NCBI RefSeq assembly: GCF_019203965.1
Contig: NZ_CP076448.1
Location: 2,495,001 to 2,559,000, forward strand
Reading direction: 5' to 3'
DNA: 64,000 nt
From: Elioraea tepida
Lineage (GTDB): Bacteria > Pseudomonadota > Alphaproteobacteria > Acetobacterales > Acetobacteraceae
A program made the position numbers and the translations under genes. Numbering within the stretch: the first letter of the stretch is position 1; the number at the start of each line of letters is the position of its first letter. This document shows, piece after piece, positions 9,093 to 16,809 of the stretch. The notes beneath the pieces are model-generated. The model saw only the letters and a program-made list of their open reading frames with translations. It searched no databases and was not told the origin of the DNA.

Positions 9093-10002
9093 TTACGCGG
9101 CCATGGGCATGGCCGCAAGCTCGTGTTGGCGGCGTCGTGCGTGTGGGCTGAGGTTGCCGTTTTTCTCGATCAGCCATTGGGCGTTGTAGCGGGCGATGAA
9201 GGCTCGGACGGCGTCGCGGAGGTCTTCGAGGGTCTCGAAGACGCGGCCGTGGACGACCTGCTCCTTGAGTGTGCGGAAGAACCGCTCGACGACGCCGTTG
9301 GTCTGGGGCTCGCCTACGAAGGCGAAGCTCGGGGTCATGCCCCAGGCTCGTGTCTGGTTCTGGAAGTCCTCGGCCATGAAGCAGCTGCCGTGATCATGGC
9401 GCAGCTGGACGCCGCGGGCGGCGTCGCGGCCGAGATGGCCGAACTGCTGGCGCACGGCCATGCCCATGGCCTGCAGCGCCTCGCGGCGCGTGCCGCGCTT
9501 GCTGACGTGCCAGCCGAGCGCCTCCGCGTTCCAGTGTTCCACCGTGGCGAAGAGCCAGACCTTGCTGTTGCGCACCGTGGCGACCTGCGTGCCGTCGATG
9601 GCCCACATCACGTTCGGCGCGTCGGTGATGATCTTCCGGTCATGGTCGTCGGCGGGGCGTGGGCGGGCGCGGTGTGGCGACAGGAGGGCGTTCTCGCGCA
9701 TCAGCCGCAGCACCCGCTTGCGCGCGATGCGCAAGCCCATCCCGGACGCGCAGCCGCGCCCAGACCTTGCGATGGCCCTCGCCCGACCAGGGCGAGCGGG
9801 CGAGGTCGGCCCGGATCGCCGCCCGCAGGGCGGTGTCCGGAACCGCGGGCTTCGGCCCGCGGCGGCCGGTCGGCCGCGCGGGGGCCAAGCCCTGCGCCGC
9901 CTGCCGGGCCAGGTAGAACGATGATCGCGGCACGCCCCAGACCGCGCACACCCGCGCCACGCCGTAGGCGCGGCCGGTGGCAGGAGAGACCGACCCGGCC
10001 AT
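9093..10002 (-). pseudogene. IS3-family transposase OrfB with internal frameshift
   Basis: DDE integrase-core protein split between two frames. The first part (AVWGVPRSSFYLARQ to EGHRKVWARLRVRDG) reads from ATG 10002, which overlaps the orfA stop as TGATG. The second part, starting LRIARKRVLRLMREN and including MWAIDGTQVATV, RHDHGSCFMAEDF and GEPQTNGVVERFFRTLKE, is in another frame. The switch lies near 9733-9740. Catalytic Asp and Glu are visible in DGTQ and NGVVERF. IS3 elements use programmed frameshifting between orfA and orfB, not inside orfB, so this is most likely a disabling indel or a sequencing error. Confidence 0.8.
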
Positions 10003-10415
10003 CACCGCCACCGCTTCCGGGCCAAAGGGCCGGGGGACTGGCCCATCTTCGCGCGCAGGAGGTCGACCTCCATGCTGAGCTCGCCGATCCGACGCAGCGC
10101 GGCGGCCAGCTCGGGGCCCTCGCCGTCGGCCTCGCGCTCCTTGAGCGCCCCTTCCAGCGCGGCCTCGGCTCGCTCGCGCCAGCGCTCGAGCTTGAACACC
10201 GGCACGCCGATCTCGCGCGACACAAGCTCCACCGGCTCGCCCGCGATCAGGCGCAGCACCACCGCGCGCTTGCGCGCCACGCTCCAGCGCTGCCCCGGAG
10301 CGAGCGGCCCCGCCGCCGGCGCGCCGCTCAGCCCCATCACCCCGCTCCGGGGTCTCTCGTCTCGGCATCTCGGAAGCAGCCATCCTCGGGCGTCCTTCGA
10401 CAAATGGATGTCCAA
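10002..10415 (-). CDS. IS3-family transposase OrfA
   Basis: 137 residues from the longest start; an internal ATG at 10337 would give a more typical ~110-residue OrfA. It contains the helix-turn-helix region VARKRAVVLRLIAGEPVELV followed by VSREIGVPVFKLERWRE, and a C-terminal leucine-zipper-like coiled coil (ALRRIGELSMEVDLLRAKM). OrfA binds the element's ends and works as an OrfAB fusion during transposition. It is intact, but its partner OrfB is frameshifted. Confidence 0.75.
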   Translation of the reverse strand: MDIHLSKDARGWLLPRCRDERPRSGVMGLSGAPAAGPLAPGQRWSVARKRAVVLRLIAGEPVELVSREIGVPVFKLERWRERAEAALEGALKEREADGEGPELAAALRRIGELSMEVDLLRAKMGQSPGPLARKRWR

Positions 10416-10435
10416 GGAAAAAAGGGCCAGCTCAC

Positions 10436-10672
10436 CACTTCACGCCGACCTCGGCCTCCTGGATCAACGCCGTCGAGGGCTTGTTCGCCACGCTGACAAA
10501 GCGTCGCCTGAACCGCGGCGTCTTCCGCTCCGTCATCGAGCTGAACCAGGCCATCCGCGCCTATCTCAATGCCCACAACGCCGACCCGAAGCCCTTCCGC
10601 CGGACCGCGCCCGCCAACACCATCATCGGCACGCACCAGCGCGGGAAACCTTCGCTGGAATCACTCCAATAG
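10436..10672 (+). pseudogene. IS630-family transposase, C-terminal fragment
   Basis: About 78 codons ending at TAG 10670-10672. The peptide starts within the third catalytic block (HFTPTSASWINAVEGLFA), then TKRRLNRGVFRS and a C-terminal HNADPKPFRRTAPANTII pattern typical of IS630-type transposases. The Glu of the DDE triad is in NAVEGLF. The 5' portion is missing because the IS3-family element abuts it at 10434. It ends tail-to-tail with a second, different IS630 transposase gene on the minus strand. Confidence 0.8.
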
Positions 10673-11602
10673 CCTGCGGCGGTGAAGTAGTTTGCGCACT
10701 CGGCTGGTTGGAAGAGGTCGAGGATGCGCCCGATGTCGTCCCAGAGGCCGCCGATGGTTCGCTCGGCAGCCTTTCGCTGCAGGGCGTTGAGCTTGGCGAA
10801 GGCGTTCTCGATGGGGTTGAAGTCGGGGCTGTAGGGCGGAAGGTAGCGCAGTTGGGCGCCCGCTGCCTCGATCATCTGGCGCACGCGCGGCCCCTTGTGG
10901 CTGGACAGGTTGTCCATGACGACGATGTCGCCAGGCCGCAGTTCCGGGATCAGCACCTTGGCCACATAGGTTTCGAAGGCGTCGCGGTTGATCGGCCCAT
11001 CGAGCACCCAGGGGGCGATGAAGCCGCGCATGGTCAGTGCGCGGACGAAGGTGGTCGTCTTCCAATGACCATGCGGGACACCGACCCGAAGCCGCTCGCC
11101 GCGCCGGCAACGCCCGTGGCGGCGGGCCATGTTGGTCGAGGCCCATGTCTCGTCGATGAAGACCAGCCGGTCTGGATCGAGATCGAGCTGACCTTCGAAC
11201 CACGCTTCGCGCCGGATCAGGACGTCGGGACGGTCCTGCTCGGTGGCGTGCGCGGTCTTCTTTACGCGTGATGGCGTGGCGCGCGAAGAAGCGCTGGATC
11301 GTGCCGAAGCCGAAGACGAGGCCCTGCTCCGCCAGGCTCGCGCGGACTTCCTCGATCGTGGCGTCCCTGCCTGGGCCGAGCGCGGCCATCACCGCATCGT
11401 GGCGCGCCTCGATCTGGCCCGAACGCCGGTCGCCACCAAGCCGCCCGGGGCGCGGATCGCCCTGTTCACGCTCCCGCTTGCGCCAGCGGCTGACGCTCGC
11501 CGCGCTCACTCCAAAACGTTCGGCGGCCTCGCGATGCGTCGCGCCTGCCGCCACAGCCCCCAGAACCCGAACCCGAAGATCGACCGACAGCGCTCTCGGC
11601 AT
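10661..11602 (-). pseudogene. IS630-family transposase, frameshifted
   Basis: N-terminal helix-turn-helix half (LSVDLRVRVLGAVAAGATHR, then SVSRWRKRE, IEEVRASLAEQGLVFGFGT) is read from ATG 11602. Near 11255-11266 the frame changes. The catalytic half continues in a second frame with HWKTTTFVRAL, VVMDNLSSHKG and YSPDFNPIENAFAKL (the D-D-E core). The bases at the switch read CGTAAAGAAGACC on the coding strand, so programmed slippage is possible, as in some IS630 members. The second frame runs past the expected C-terminus (FTAAGY) into the neighbouring fragment, so the 3' end is truncated. Confidence 0.75.
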
Positions 11603-11700
11603 CCCCTGCCGGCTTCATCCGGCAGACAGTCTGACTCACTCTTAGCGCCTGATCTGGGAATCCCTCCCGACTCAATCACGTCGGGTTCCGCTCTAGTGTC
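10661..11700 (-). mobile_element. IS630-family element, incomplete
   Basis: Span inferred from the transposase gene plus about 100 bases of right-hand non-coding sequence. I could not find a convincing pair of inverted repeats. The right side has the sequence GGAATCCCTCCCGACTCAAT near 11657-11676, with no counterpart on the left, where the transposase gene runs tail-to-tail into another IS630 fragment. A short tandem repeat of TGTCTGCGGA sits at about 11697-11716, just outside. Boundaries are approximate. Confidence 0.45.
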
Positions 11701-11720
11701 TGCGGATGTCTGCGGATCAC

Positions 11721-12653
11721 TCACACCCGCATCAACGCTCGCACGTGCGCAGCCGCTGACTCGGCAAGCGCCGCGAGGTCGTACCCTCCTTCCAGGAGGC
11801 TCACCACGCGCCCCTCGCAGACCCTGTCGGCAAGCTCCACCAGCGCCCGGCTGAGCCAGGAAAAATCCGCCGTCGAGACGTTGAGCGAGGCGAGCGGATC
11901 GCGCCGATGCGCATCGAAGCCGGCCGAGATGATCAGAAGCTCCGGCCTGAACGCCTCGACGGCGGGGATGATCACGTCGCCCCAGGCCGCGCGGAACTCC
12001 GGACCCCCCGAGAACGGCTCGAGCGCGACATTCAGCACGTTGTTCGCGACCCCCCTCTCGTGCGGATGCCCGGTTCCGGGAAAGAGCGGCATCTCGTGGC
12101 TCGAAGCGAAGAAGAAATCCGGGTCGCGTTCGAGGATCGCCTGCGTCCCGTTGCCGTGATGCACGTCGAAATCCACCACCGCGACGCGCCGCGCTCCCCA
12201 TTTCGCGCGTGCGCGGTGGGCGGCGAGGGCCGCGTTCGCGAACAGGCAGAAGCCCATCGGCCGTGCCGCCTCGGCGTGGTGGCCCGGCGGGCGCACGGCG
12301 CAGAAGGCGTTGCGCGCCCATCCCTCCATCACCGCATCGACCGCTGCGATCGCCGCTCCCGCAGAACGCAGGGCCGCGGCGCGGCTGCCGTGGCTCATCA
12401 CGGTGTCGCCGTCGAGCATGATCCGCTGGTCCGGCTCTGGCCTGATCGAGAGGATGCCGTCAACATAGGCGCGCGGATGGGCAAGAGCGAGCACGTCTGG
12501 CTCTGCCTCCGGAGCATCCTCGCGCAACAGCGCCGCGAACTCCTCCGCCTCGAGGGCCTGCAGCACCGCCCTGATCCGGTCCGCCCGTTCGGGGTGGCCT
12601 GGGCCGGTGTCGTGGCCGAGGCAGGCGGGATGGGAGAACAGGACCGTGCTCAC
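11721..12653 (-). CDS. Histone-deacetylase-family hydrolase (acetylpolyamine amidohydrolase-like)
   Basis: 310 residues with the arginase/deacetylase-fold zinc site: RPPGHHAE (H125, H126), DFDVHHGNGT (D163 and H165 as zinc ligands) and SAGFDAHRRDP (D247). The transition-state tyrosine is in LLEGGYD near the C-terminus. Bacterial members deacetylate acetylpolyamines or other N-acetyl substrates; a few act on acetyl-lysine. Homospermidine synthase 6 kb away makes a polyamine substrate plausible, but that is inference. Its ATG start lies four bases from the stop of the upstream tusA gene, so the two are probably co-transcribed. Confidence 0.9.
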   Translation of the reverse strand: MSTVLFSHPACLGHDTGPGHPERADRIRAVLQALEAEEFAALLREDAPEAEPDVLALAHPRAYVDGILSIRPEPDQRIMLDGDTVMSHGSRAAALRSAGAAIAAVDAVMEGWARNAFCAVRPPGHHAEAARPMGFCLFANAALAAHRARAKWGARRVAVVDFDVHHGNGTQAILERDPDFFFASSHEMPLFPGTGHPHERGVANNVLNVALEPFSGGPEFRAAWGDVIIPAVEAFRPELLIISAGFDAHRRDPLASLNVSTADFSWLSRALVELADRVCEGRVVSLLEGGYDLAALAESAAAHVRALMRV

Positions 12654-12657
12654 CGGT

Positions 12658-12909
12658 TCACGGCTCCGCCTTCCCGGGCGGGTCCGCCTTGCGCTGGATG
12701 ACGAAGGTGAAGGTCTCCCTGTCCTGGCTCATCGCCACGAGAGCGTGGCCGGTCTGCTCGCAATAGGCATGGAAGTCCTTCACCGAGGCAGGGTCGGTCG
12801 CGAGCACGCGAAGCCGGGCGCCGGGAGCCAGTGACCGCAGCACCTTGTTGGCGCGCAAGACGGGAAGCGGGCAGGAAAGGCCCTTGAGGTCGAGGACGGT
12901 CTCGCTCAT
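12658..12909 (-). CDS. tusA: TusA-family sulfur carrier protein
   Basis: 83 residues. The signature CPLPVLRANK holds the active cysteine that carries persulfide sulfur in TusA (SirA) proteins. The family's second half, ATDPASVKDFHAYCEQTGH, is also present. TusA relays sulfur from cysteine desulfurase towards tRNA thio-modification and other acceptors. The start at 12909 is the ATG just before ETVLDLKGLSCPLPV; the longer frame upstream is antisense to the ROK kinase gene. It is upstream of the deacetylase on the same strand, with four bases between them. Confidence 0.92.
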   Translation of the reverse strand: MSETVLDLKGLSCPLPVLRANKVLRSLAPGARLRVLATDPASVKDFHAYCEQTGHALVAMSQDRETFTFVIQRKADPPGKAEP

Positions 12910-12973
12910 GGAGCGGAAGCTTGCTGCGCGCGCCTCGATTGAGCAAGCGCCCGGCTTCGGACACGATCCGCCC

Positions 12974-13873
12974 ATGCGGATCGGCATCGACCTCGGCGGC
13001 ACCAAGATCGAGATCATCGTGCTCGACGACACGGGCGGCGAACGCTTTCGCTGGCGCACCCGGACGCCAGGCGACTATGACGGTGTGGTGCGGGCGATCG
13101 CTGGCCTCGTCGCCGCCGCCGAGGCGGAGACGGGGGAGGGGGCGACCGTCGGCATCGGCATGCCGGGCTGCCTCTCGCCCGCAACGGGGCTCGTGAAAGG
13201 CTCGAACACCACCTTCCTCAACGGCAGGCCGCTCGACCGCGACATCGAGGCAGCGCTCGGCCGACCGGTGCGGATGGCGAACGATGCCAACTGCTTCGCT
13301 CTCTCCGAGGCGACCGATGGTGCAGGGGCGGGCAGGCGCGTGGTGTTCGGCGTGATCCTCGGCACCGGCTGCGGCGGCGGCGTGGTGGTCGATGGGCGGA
13401 TCGTCGAGGGGCCGCATGGCATCGCCGGGGAATGGGGGCACACGCCTCTGCCCTGGCAGGCGCGGCACGAGAACCCCGGGCCACGCTGCTGGTGCGGGCG
13501 TATGGGCTGCCTCGAGCTCTGGATCTCGGGGACGGGCCTCGCGCGGGACTGCGATGGCCCGGGCGCGCGCGACGCCACACAGATCCCCGCCCGCGCTGCC
13601 GCGGGCGACCCGGTCGCCCGCGCCGCTCTTGCGCGGCATGTTGACCGTCTCGCGCGCGGGCTTGCGGGCGTGATCAACGTGCTCGACCCCGATGCGATCG
13701 TGCTCGGCGGCGGGCTCTCGAACCTCGAACATCTCTATGTCGAGGTGCCGCGGCGCCTCTCGCCCTACGTGTTCTCGGACGTTGTCAACACGCCCATCCT
13801 GAAGGCGAAGCACGGCGACAGTTCCGGCGTGCGCGGCGCCGCCTGGCTCTGGCCGCCGGGCCGGCGCGGCTGA
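12974..13873 (+). CDS. ROK-family sugar kinase (fructokinase/N-acetylglucosamine kinase-like)
   Basis: 299 residues. The ATP phosphate-binding turn is DLGGTKIE (6-13) and the catalytic Asp is D104 in ANDANCF. The substrate motif GEWGH (152-156) and the structural zinc site H156/C172/C174/C179 (CWCGRMGC) are complete. The motif ELWISGTG after the zinc site resembles Mak-type fructokinases, though N-acetylglucosamine kinases share most of this. No transcription-factor HTH is present, so it is a kinase, not a ROK repressor. It is divergent from tusA and its stop is only seven bases before dinB. Confidence 0.9.
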   Translation: MRIGIDLGGTKIEIIVLDDTGGERFRWRTRTPGDYDGVVRAIAGLVAAAEAETGEGATVGIGMPGCLSPATGLVKGSNTTFLNGRPLDRDIEAALGRPVRMANDANCFALSEATDGAGAGRRVVFGVILGTGCGGGVVVDGRIVEGPHGIAGEWGHTPLPWQARHENPGPRCWCGRMGCLELWISGTGLARDCDGPGARDATQIPARAAAGDPVARAALARHVDRLARGLAGVINVLDPDAIVLGGGLSNLEHLYVEVPRRLSPYVFSDVVNTPILKAKHGDSSGVRGAAWLWPPGRRG

Positions 13874-13880
13874 GCAGCCG

Positions 13881-15146
13881 ATGCCCGCCTTCTGCCGCGA
13901 CTGCGAAAGGGTGGCGGAGGAGATGGCGACCGTCTGCGCCGCGTGCGGGTCGGCCCGGATCATCTCGCACCCGGAACTCTTTTCGCTCGCGATCGCGCAT
14001 GTCGATTGCGACGCGTTCTACGCCTCGGTGGAGAAGCGTGACCGGCCGGAGCTTGCGGAGAGGCCGGTGATCGTCGGCGGCGGGCGCCGCGGCGTGGTCA
14101 CCGCCGCCTGCTATGTCGCGCGCAGCTTCGGCGTGCGCAGCGCGATGCCGATGTTCAAGGCACTTCGCCTTTGCCCCGAGGCGGTGGTGATCCGCCCCGA
14201 CATGGCGAAATACGCCGCTTCCGGCCGGATGGTGCGGGCGCTGATAGAGCGGCTTACCCCGCTCGTGCAGCCGCTTTCGATCGACGAGGCAGTGCTCGAC
14301 CTCTCCGGAACGGAGGCCCTGCACCGCGCCCCTCCGGCGGTGGTGCTCGCGCGGCTTGCGCGGGAGGTGGAACGGACTGTTGGCGTCACGGTCTCGATCG
14401 GGCTAGCTCCGAACCGCATGCTCGCGAAGATGGCCGTAGAGCGGGGCAAGCCGCGCGGCTTCGCCGTGATCGGGCGCGGCGATGCCGCCTCCGTGCTCGC
14501 GCCGATGCCGGTCTCGGCGCTGCCCGGCATCGGGCCGAAGGCGGCAGCACGGCTCGCCGCTCGGGGCTTCACCACCCTCGGTGCTCTCGCCGCACTGTCC
14601 CCGGCGGAGGCGCTCTCGCGTCTGGGCGAGGACGGTCCGGCGCTTGCGGCGATGGCGCGCGGGGAGGACGGGCGGCCGGTCGAGCCGTCGCGCGCGTCGA
14701 AGTCGGTCAGCGCCGAGACCACCTTCGACGCCGATCTCTCCGCGCTGGCCGATCTCGAGCGGGCGCTCTGGCCGCTTGCCGAGCGGCTCTCGGTGCGGCT
14801 CAAGGCAAAGGCGCTCGCCGCCGCCGGCGTGACCCTCAAGCTCAAGACCGCCTCGTTCCAGACGCGCACGCGGCATGCGCGCCTCCCCGAGCCGACCCAG
14901 CTCGCTGAGACGCTGTTCTCCGCCGCGCGTGCGCTGCTCGCCCGGGAGGCCACCGGGGCGTCGTTCCGGCTGATCGGCATTGGAGCCGACCCGCTTGCCG
15001 ATGCGGCGGAAGCGGACCGCGGCGACCTCGCAGACCCCGATGCGCCGAAGCGCCGAGCGGTGGAGCAGGCGATCGACCGGCTTCGCGACCGGTTCGGCCC
15101 GGGCGTGATCGGCAAAGGGAGGGGCCTCAGCATCCCCCCGGAATGA
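13881..15146 (+). CDS. dinB: DNA polymerase IV with N-terminal Cys4 motif
   Basis: 421-residue Y-family polymerase. The catalytic carboxylates are D42 (HVDCDAFYASVE) and D135-E136 (PLSIDEAVLDL). A helix-hairpin-helix region (ALPGIGPKAAARL) and a little-finger domain follow. Ahead of the polymerase core is a four-cysteine element (C5, C8, C19, C22), likely a small zinc ribbon, seen in an alphaproteobacterial DinB subgroup. Position 138 is Val where most Pol IV proteins have Phe or Tyr. It is error-prone in lesion bypass. It closely follows the ROK kinase gene; no LexA-type site was recognised upstream. Its last 20 bases overlap the convergent eipB gene. Confidence 0.95.
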   Translation: MPAFCRDCERVAEEMATVCAACGSARIISHPELFSLAIAHVDCDAFYASVEKRDRPELAERPVIVGGGRRGVVTAACYVARSFGVRSAMPMFKALRLCPEAVVIRPDMAKYAASGRMVRALIERLTPLVQPLSIDEAVLDLSGTEALHRAPPAVVLARLAREVERTVGVTVSIGLAPNRMLAKMAVERGKPRGFAVIGRGDAASVLAPMPVSALPGIGPKAAARLAARGFTTLGALAALSPAEALSRLGEDGPALAAMARGEDGRPVEPSRASKSVSAETTFDADLSALADLERALWPLAERLSVRLKAKALAAAGVTLKLKTASFQTRTRHARLPEPTQLAETLFSAARALLAREATGASFRLIGIGADPLADAAEADRGDLADPDAPKRRAVEQAIDRLRDRFGPGVIGKGRGLSIPPE

Positions 15147-15912
15147 TCTCAAGCTTCTCGAGCCGCCCCGCGACGACGAAGTCGCCGAAATCCATCTTGA
15201 GTTCGTCGGCGATGCCGTTTTCCCAGTAGCGCAGGCCGACCTCGTAGTCAGGGCTGCCGGTGGTGTTGGTCGGCTCGAAGAAGGCGATGCGGAACCGCCA
15301 GGACGGCAAGGCAGCGAGTGCCTCGAAGCGGGAGCGGTCGCCCGCAACGCTCCCGATGATGGCGGTGTTGCTGTCATTGGCGCCGTCCGCGGAGGTGCCG
15401 TCGAACAGCGGCGCTTCGAGGGTCCTCTGCCCTGCCCTGGCCGCGGCGAGGATCCTGAGCGTGTGGATCATCGGGAACAGCGTGCCGGGGGGAAGCGTGA
15501 GCTCCTGCTCCGACGGCTCGCGGTAGCGCACCATCCCCCCGGCGCCGCCGGCGTCGAGCCGCGCCTCGCCGACGATGGTCTGCGCCAGCGTGCCATCCAC
15601 TGTCTGGCGGAGGCGGAACCGCATCGTGCGCCCGTCCTTCGCTTCCCAGGTCACGTAGTCCGACTGGCGTTCCGTCGTCGTGCCGTCCCGGGTCGTGACC
15701 GAGAGCGTGAACCGTTGCTGGGACGTCCAGGCCTCGCACTGGTCGACGAGCTCGTAGAGCATGGCGCCGGACGCGCTCTCCACACTTGCGCTCGGACGCG
15801 CGCTCTCGAGCGAGAGCCTGTAGGCGGCCCGGTGCGAGGCGAGCTCCGCGGCCGCGGCGGGCGCGCACAGAAGGCTGGCGGCGAAAAGGGCAGCGAGAGA
15901 GGGGCTGCGCAT
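15127..15912 (-). CDS. eipB: EipB-family (DUF1849) periplasmic envelope-integrity protein
   Basis: 261 residues with a signal peptide (MRSPSLAALFAASLLCAPA, cleavage near AAA-EL). The mature protein shows the EipB/DUF1849 pattern (HRAAYRLSLESA, GAMLYELVDQCEAW, SDYVTWEAKDG, YEVGLRYWENGIADELKMDF). EipB folds as a spiral beta barrel in the alphaproteobacterial periplasm and supports envelope integrity. The family's conserved cysteine pair is kept: C59 and C261, the last residue. ATG 15912 is chosen over 15942 because GAGG precedes it and the signal peptide begins there. Confidence 0.85.
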   Translation of the reverse strand: MRSPSLAALFAASLLCAPAAAAELASHRAAYRLSLESARPSASVESASGAMLYELVDQCEAWTSQQRFTLSVTTRDGTTTERQSDYVTWEAKDGRTMRFRLRQTVDGTLAQTIVGEARLDAGGAGGMVRYREPSEQELTLPPGTLFPMIHTLRILAAARAGQRTLEAPLFDGTSADGANDSNTAIIGSVAGDRSRFEALAALPSWRFRIAFFEPTNTTGSPDYEVGLRYWENGIADELKMDFGDFVVAGRLEKLEIIPGGC

Positions 15913-16128
15913 CGAGACCTCACGGTGGCGTCGCTCCAGCATAGAAGGACCGCCCTCGGCACGACAGGGGAGAGGCAGGCAAGGCCTGCCGGCCGCCAGC
16001 GACCGGCAGCGGCAGAGTCTGCCGCCGTCCCAGTCTCCTTACATACAGTCGCACCGTCGTTGTTCTGGCACGGCGGTTGCCTCCTCGCTCTCCAGGCCGC
16101 GCCTGCGGCCCTGCGAGAGGAGACTTCG

Positions 16129-16800
16129 ATGCCGTTCGATGCGTCCGTGACCGACAGCCTCCACGAGCCGCTTCCGGCCGCCCTGCACGGCCTTCTTGCC
16201 GAAGTGTCGCGGTCGATCCCGGATATCGTTCAGCGCCAAGCTATCCTGGCCCGTGCGGAGGAGCTGACCAGGGCCGCCGACCGGACGATCCGAGCCCAGG
16301 CGGCGCGGATCCGTGCTCTCGAACACCTCGCCGAGACCGACCCGCTGACCGGGCTTCTCAACCGCCGCGGGTTCGCAAGCCGCCTCGCCGAGCGGCTGTC
16401 CGAGGCGCGCCGCCACAACGAGCCGGGCGTGGTGCTGTTCGTCGACATGGACGGCCTCAAGAAGATCAACGACCGCCTTGGCCACGCTGCCGGCGACGCC
16501 GCGATCCGCATGGTCGCCGAGGGGCTGCGGGCGGCGGTGCGCGCCCATGATGCGATCGGCCGGATCGGCGGCGACGAGTTCGCCGTGGTCATGAGCCGTG
16601 TGGGGCATGAGCGTGGGCTTGCCCTCGCCGCCCGGATCGGCAGCTCGATCGGCCGTCTCACCCTCGTCCATGACGGCGAGGCGGTGCCGCTTTCGGTCTC
16701 GATCGGGCTTGCGCCGTTCCTAGGGGCCGAGACGCCCGAGGAGCTGCTCGACCGTGCAGACGGCGCGATGTATCACAACAAGCGCGCAGCGGTTTCCTGA
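16129..16800 (+). CDS. Diguanylate cyclase (GGDEF domain)
   Basis: 223 residues, soluble. The C-terminal GGDEF domain starts at DPLTGLLNRRGF (71-82). It has the metal site VDMDGLKKIND and the signature GGDEF (147-151). RAHD (138-141), five residues before GGDEF, is a product-inhibition I-site. The N-terminal 65 residues are helical, ending in a probable signalling helix (AILARAEELTRAADRTIRAQ); no recognised sensor domain or membrane segment is present. It makes cyclic di-GMP from two GTP. The ATG at 16129 has GAGAGGAG just upstream; the long open frame before it is not coding. Confidence 0.92.
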   Translation: MPFDASVTDSLHEPLPAALHGLLAEVSRSIPDIVQRQAILARAEELTRAADRTIRAQAARIRALEHLAETDPLTGLLNRRGFASRLAERLSEARRHNEPGVVLFVDMDGLKKINDRLGHAAGDAAIRMVAEGLRAAVRAHDAIGRIGGDEFAVVMSRVGHERGLALAARIGSSIGRLTLVHDGEAVPLSVSIGLAPFLGAETPEELLDRADGAMYHNKRAAVS

Positions 16801-16809
16801 CGCGTCCGC

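Larger units (their letters stand above)
9058..10434 (-). mobile_element. IS3-family insertion sequence, probably inactive
   Basis: 1,377 bases bounded by imperfect inverted repeats of about 25 bases that begin TGA and share an inner core TTCCTTGGACA (about 9071-9082 on the left, its complement at about 10409-10419 on the right). Inside are orfA and orfB on the minus strand in the usual IS3 order. No matching short target duplication is visible at the two outer junctions (AACAT on the left, CCACT on the right). The left flank is an IS1634 fragment and the right flank an IS630 fragment, so the element sits at a recombination junction. OrfB is frameshifted. Confidence 0.75.

Noticed and set aside
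8857-9177. Minus-strand open frame spanning the IS1634 fragment and the IS3 left end
   Set aside because: Antisense to the recognisable IS1634 N-terminal peptide and crosses an insertion junction, so it cannot be an ancestral gene.
11697-11716. Tandem repeat of TGTCTGCGGA next to the IS630 element
   Set aside because: Only two units and not placed as a target duplication on both sides; probably incidental.
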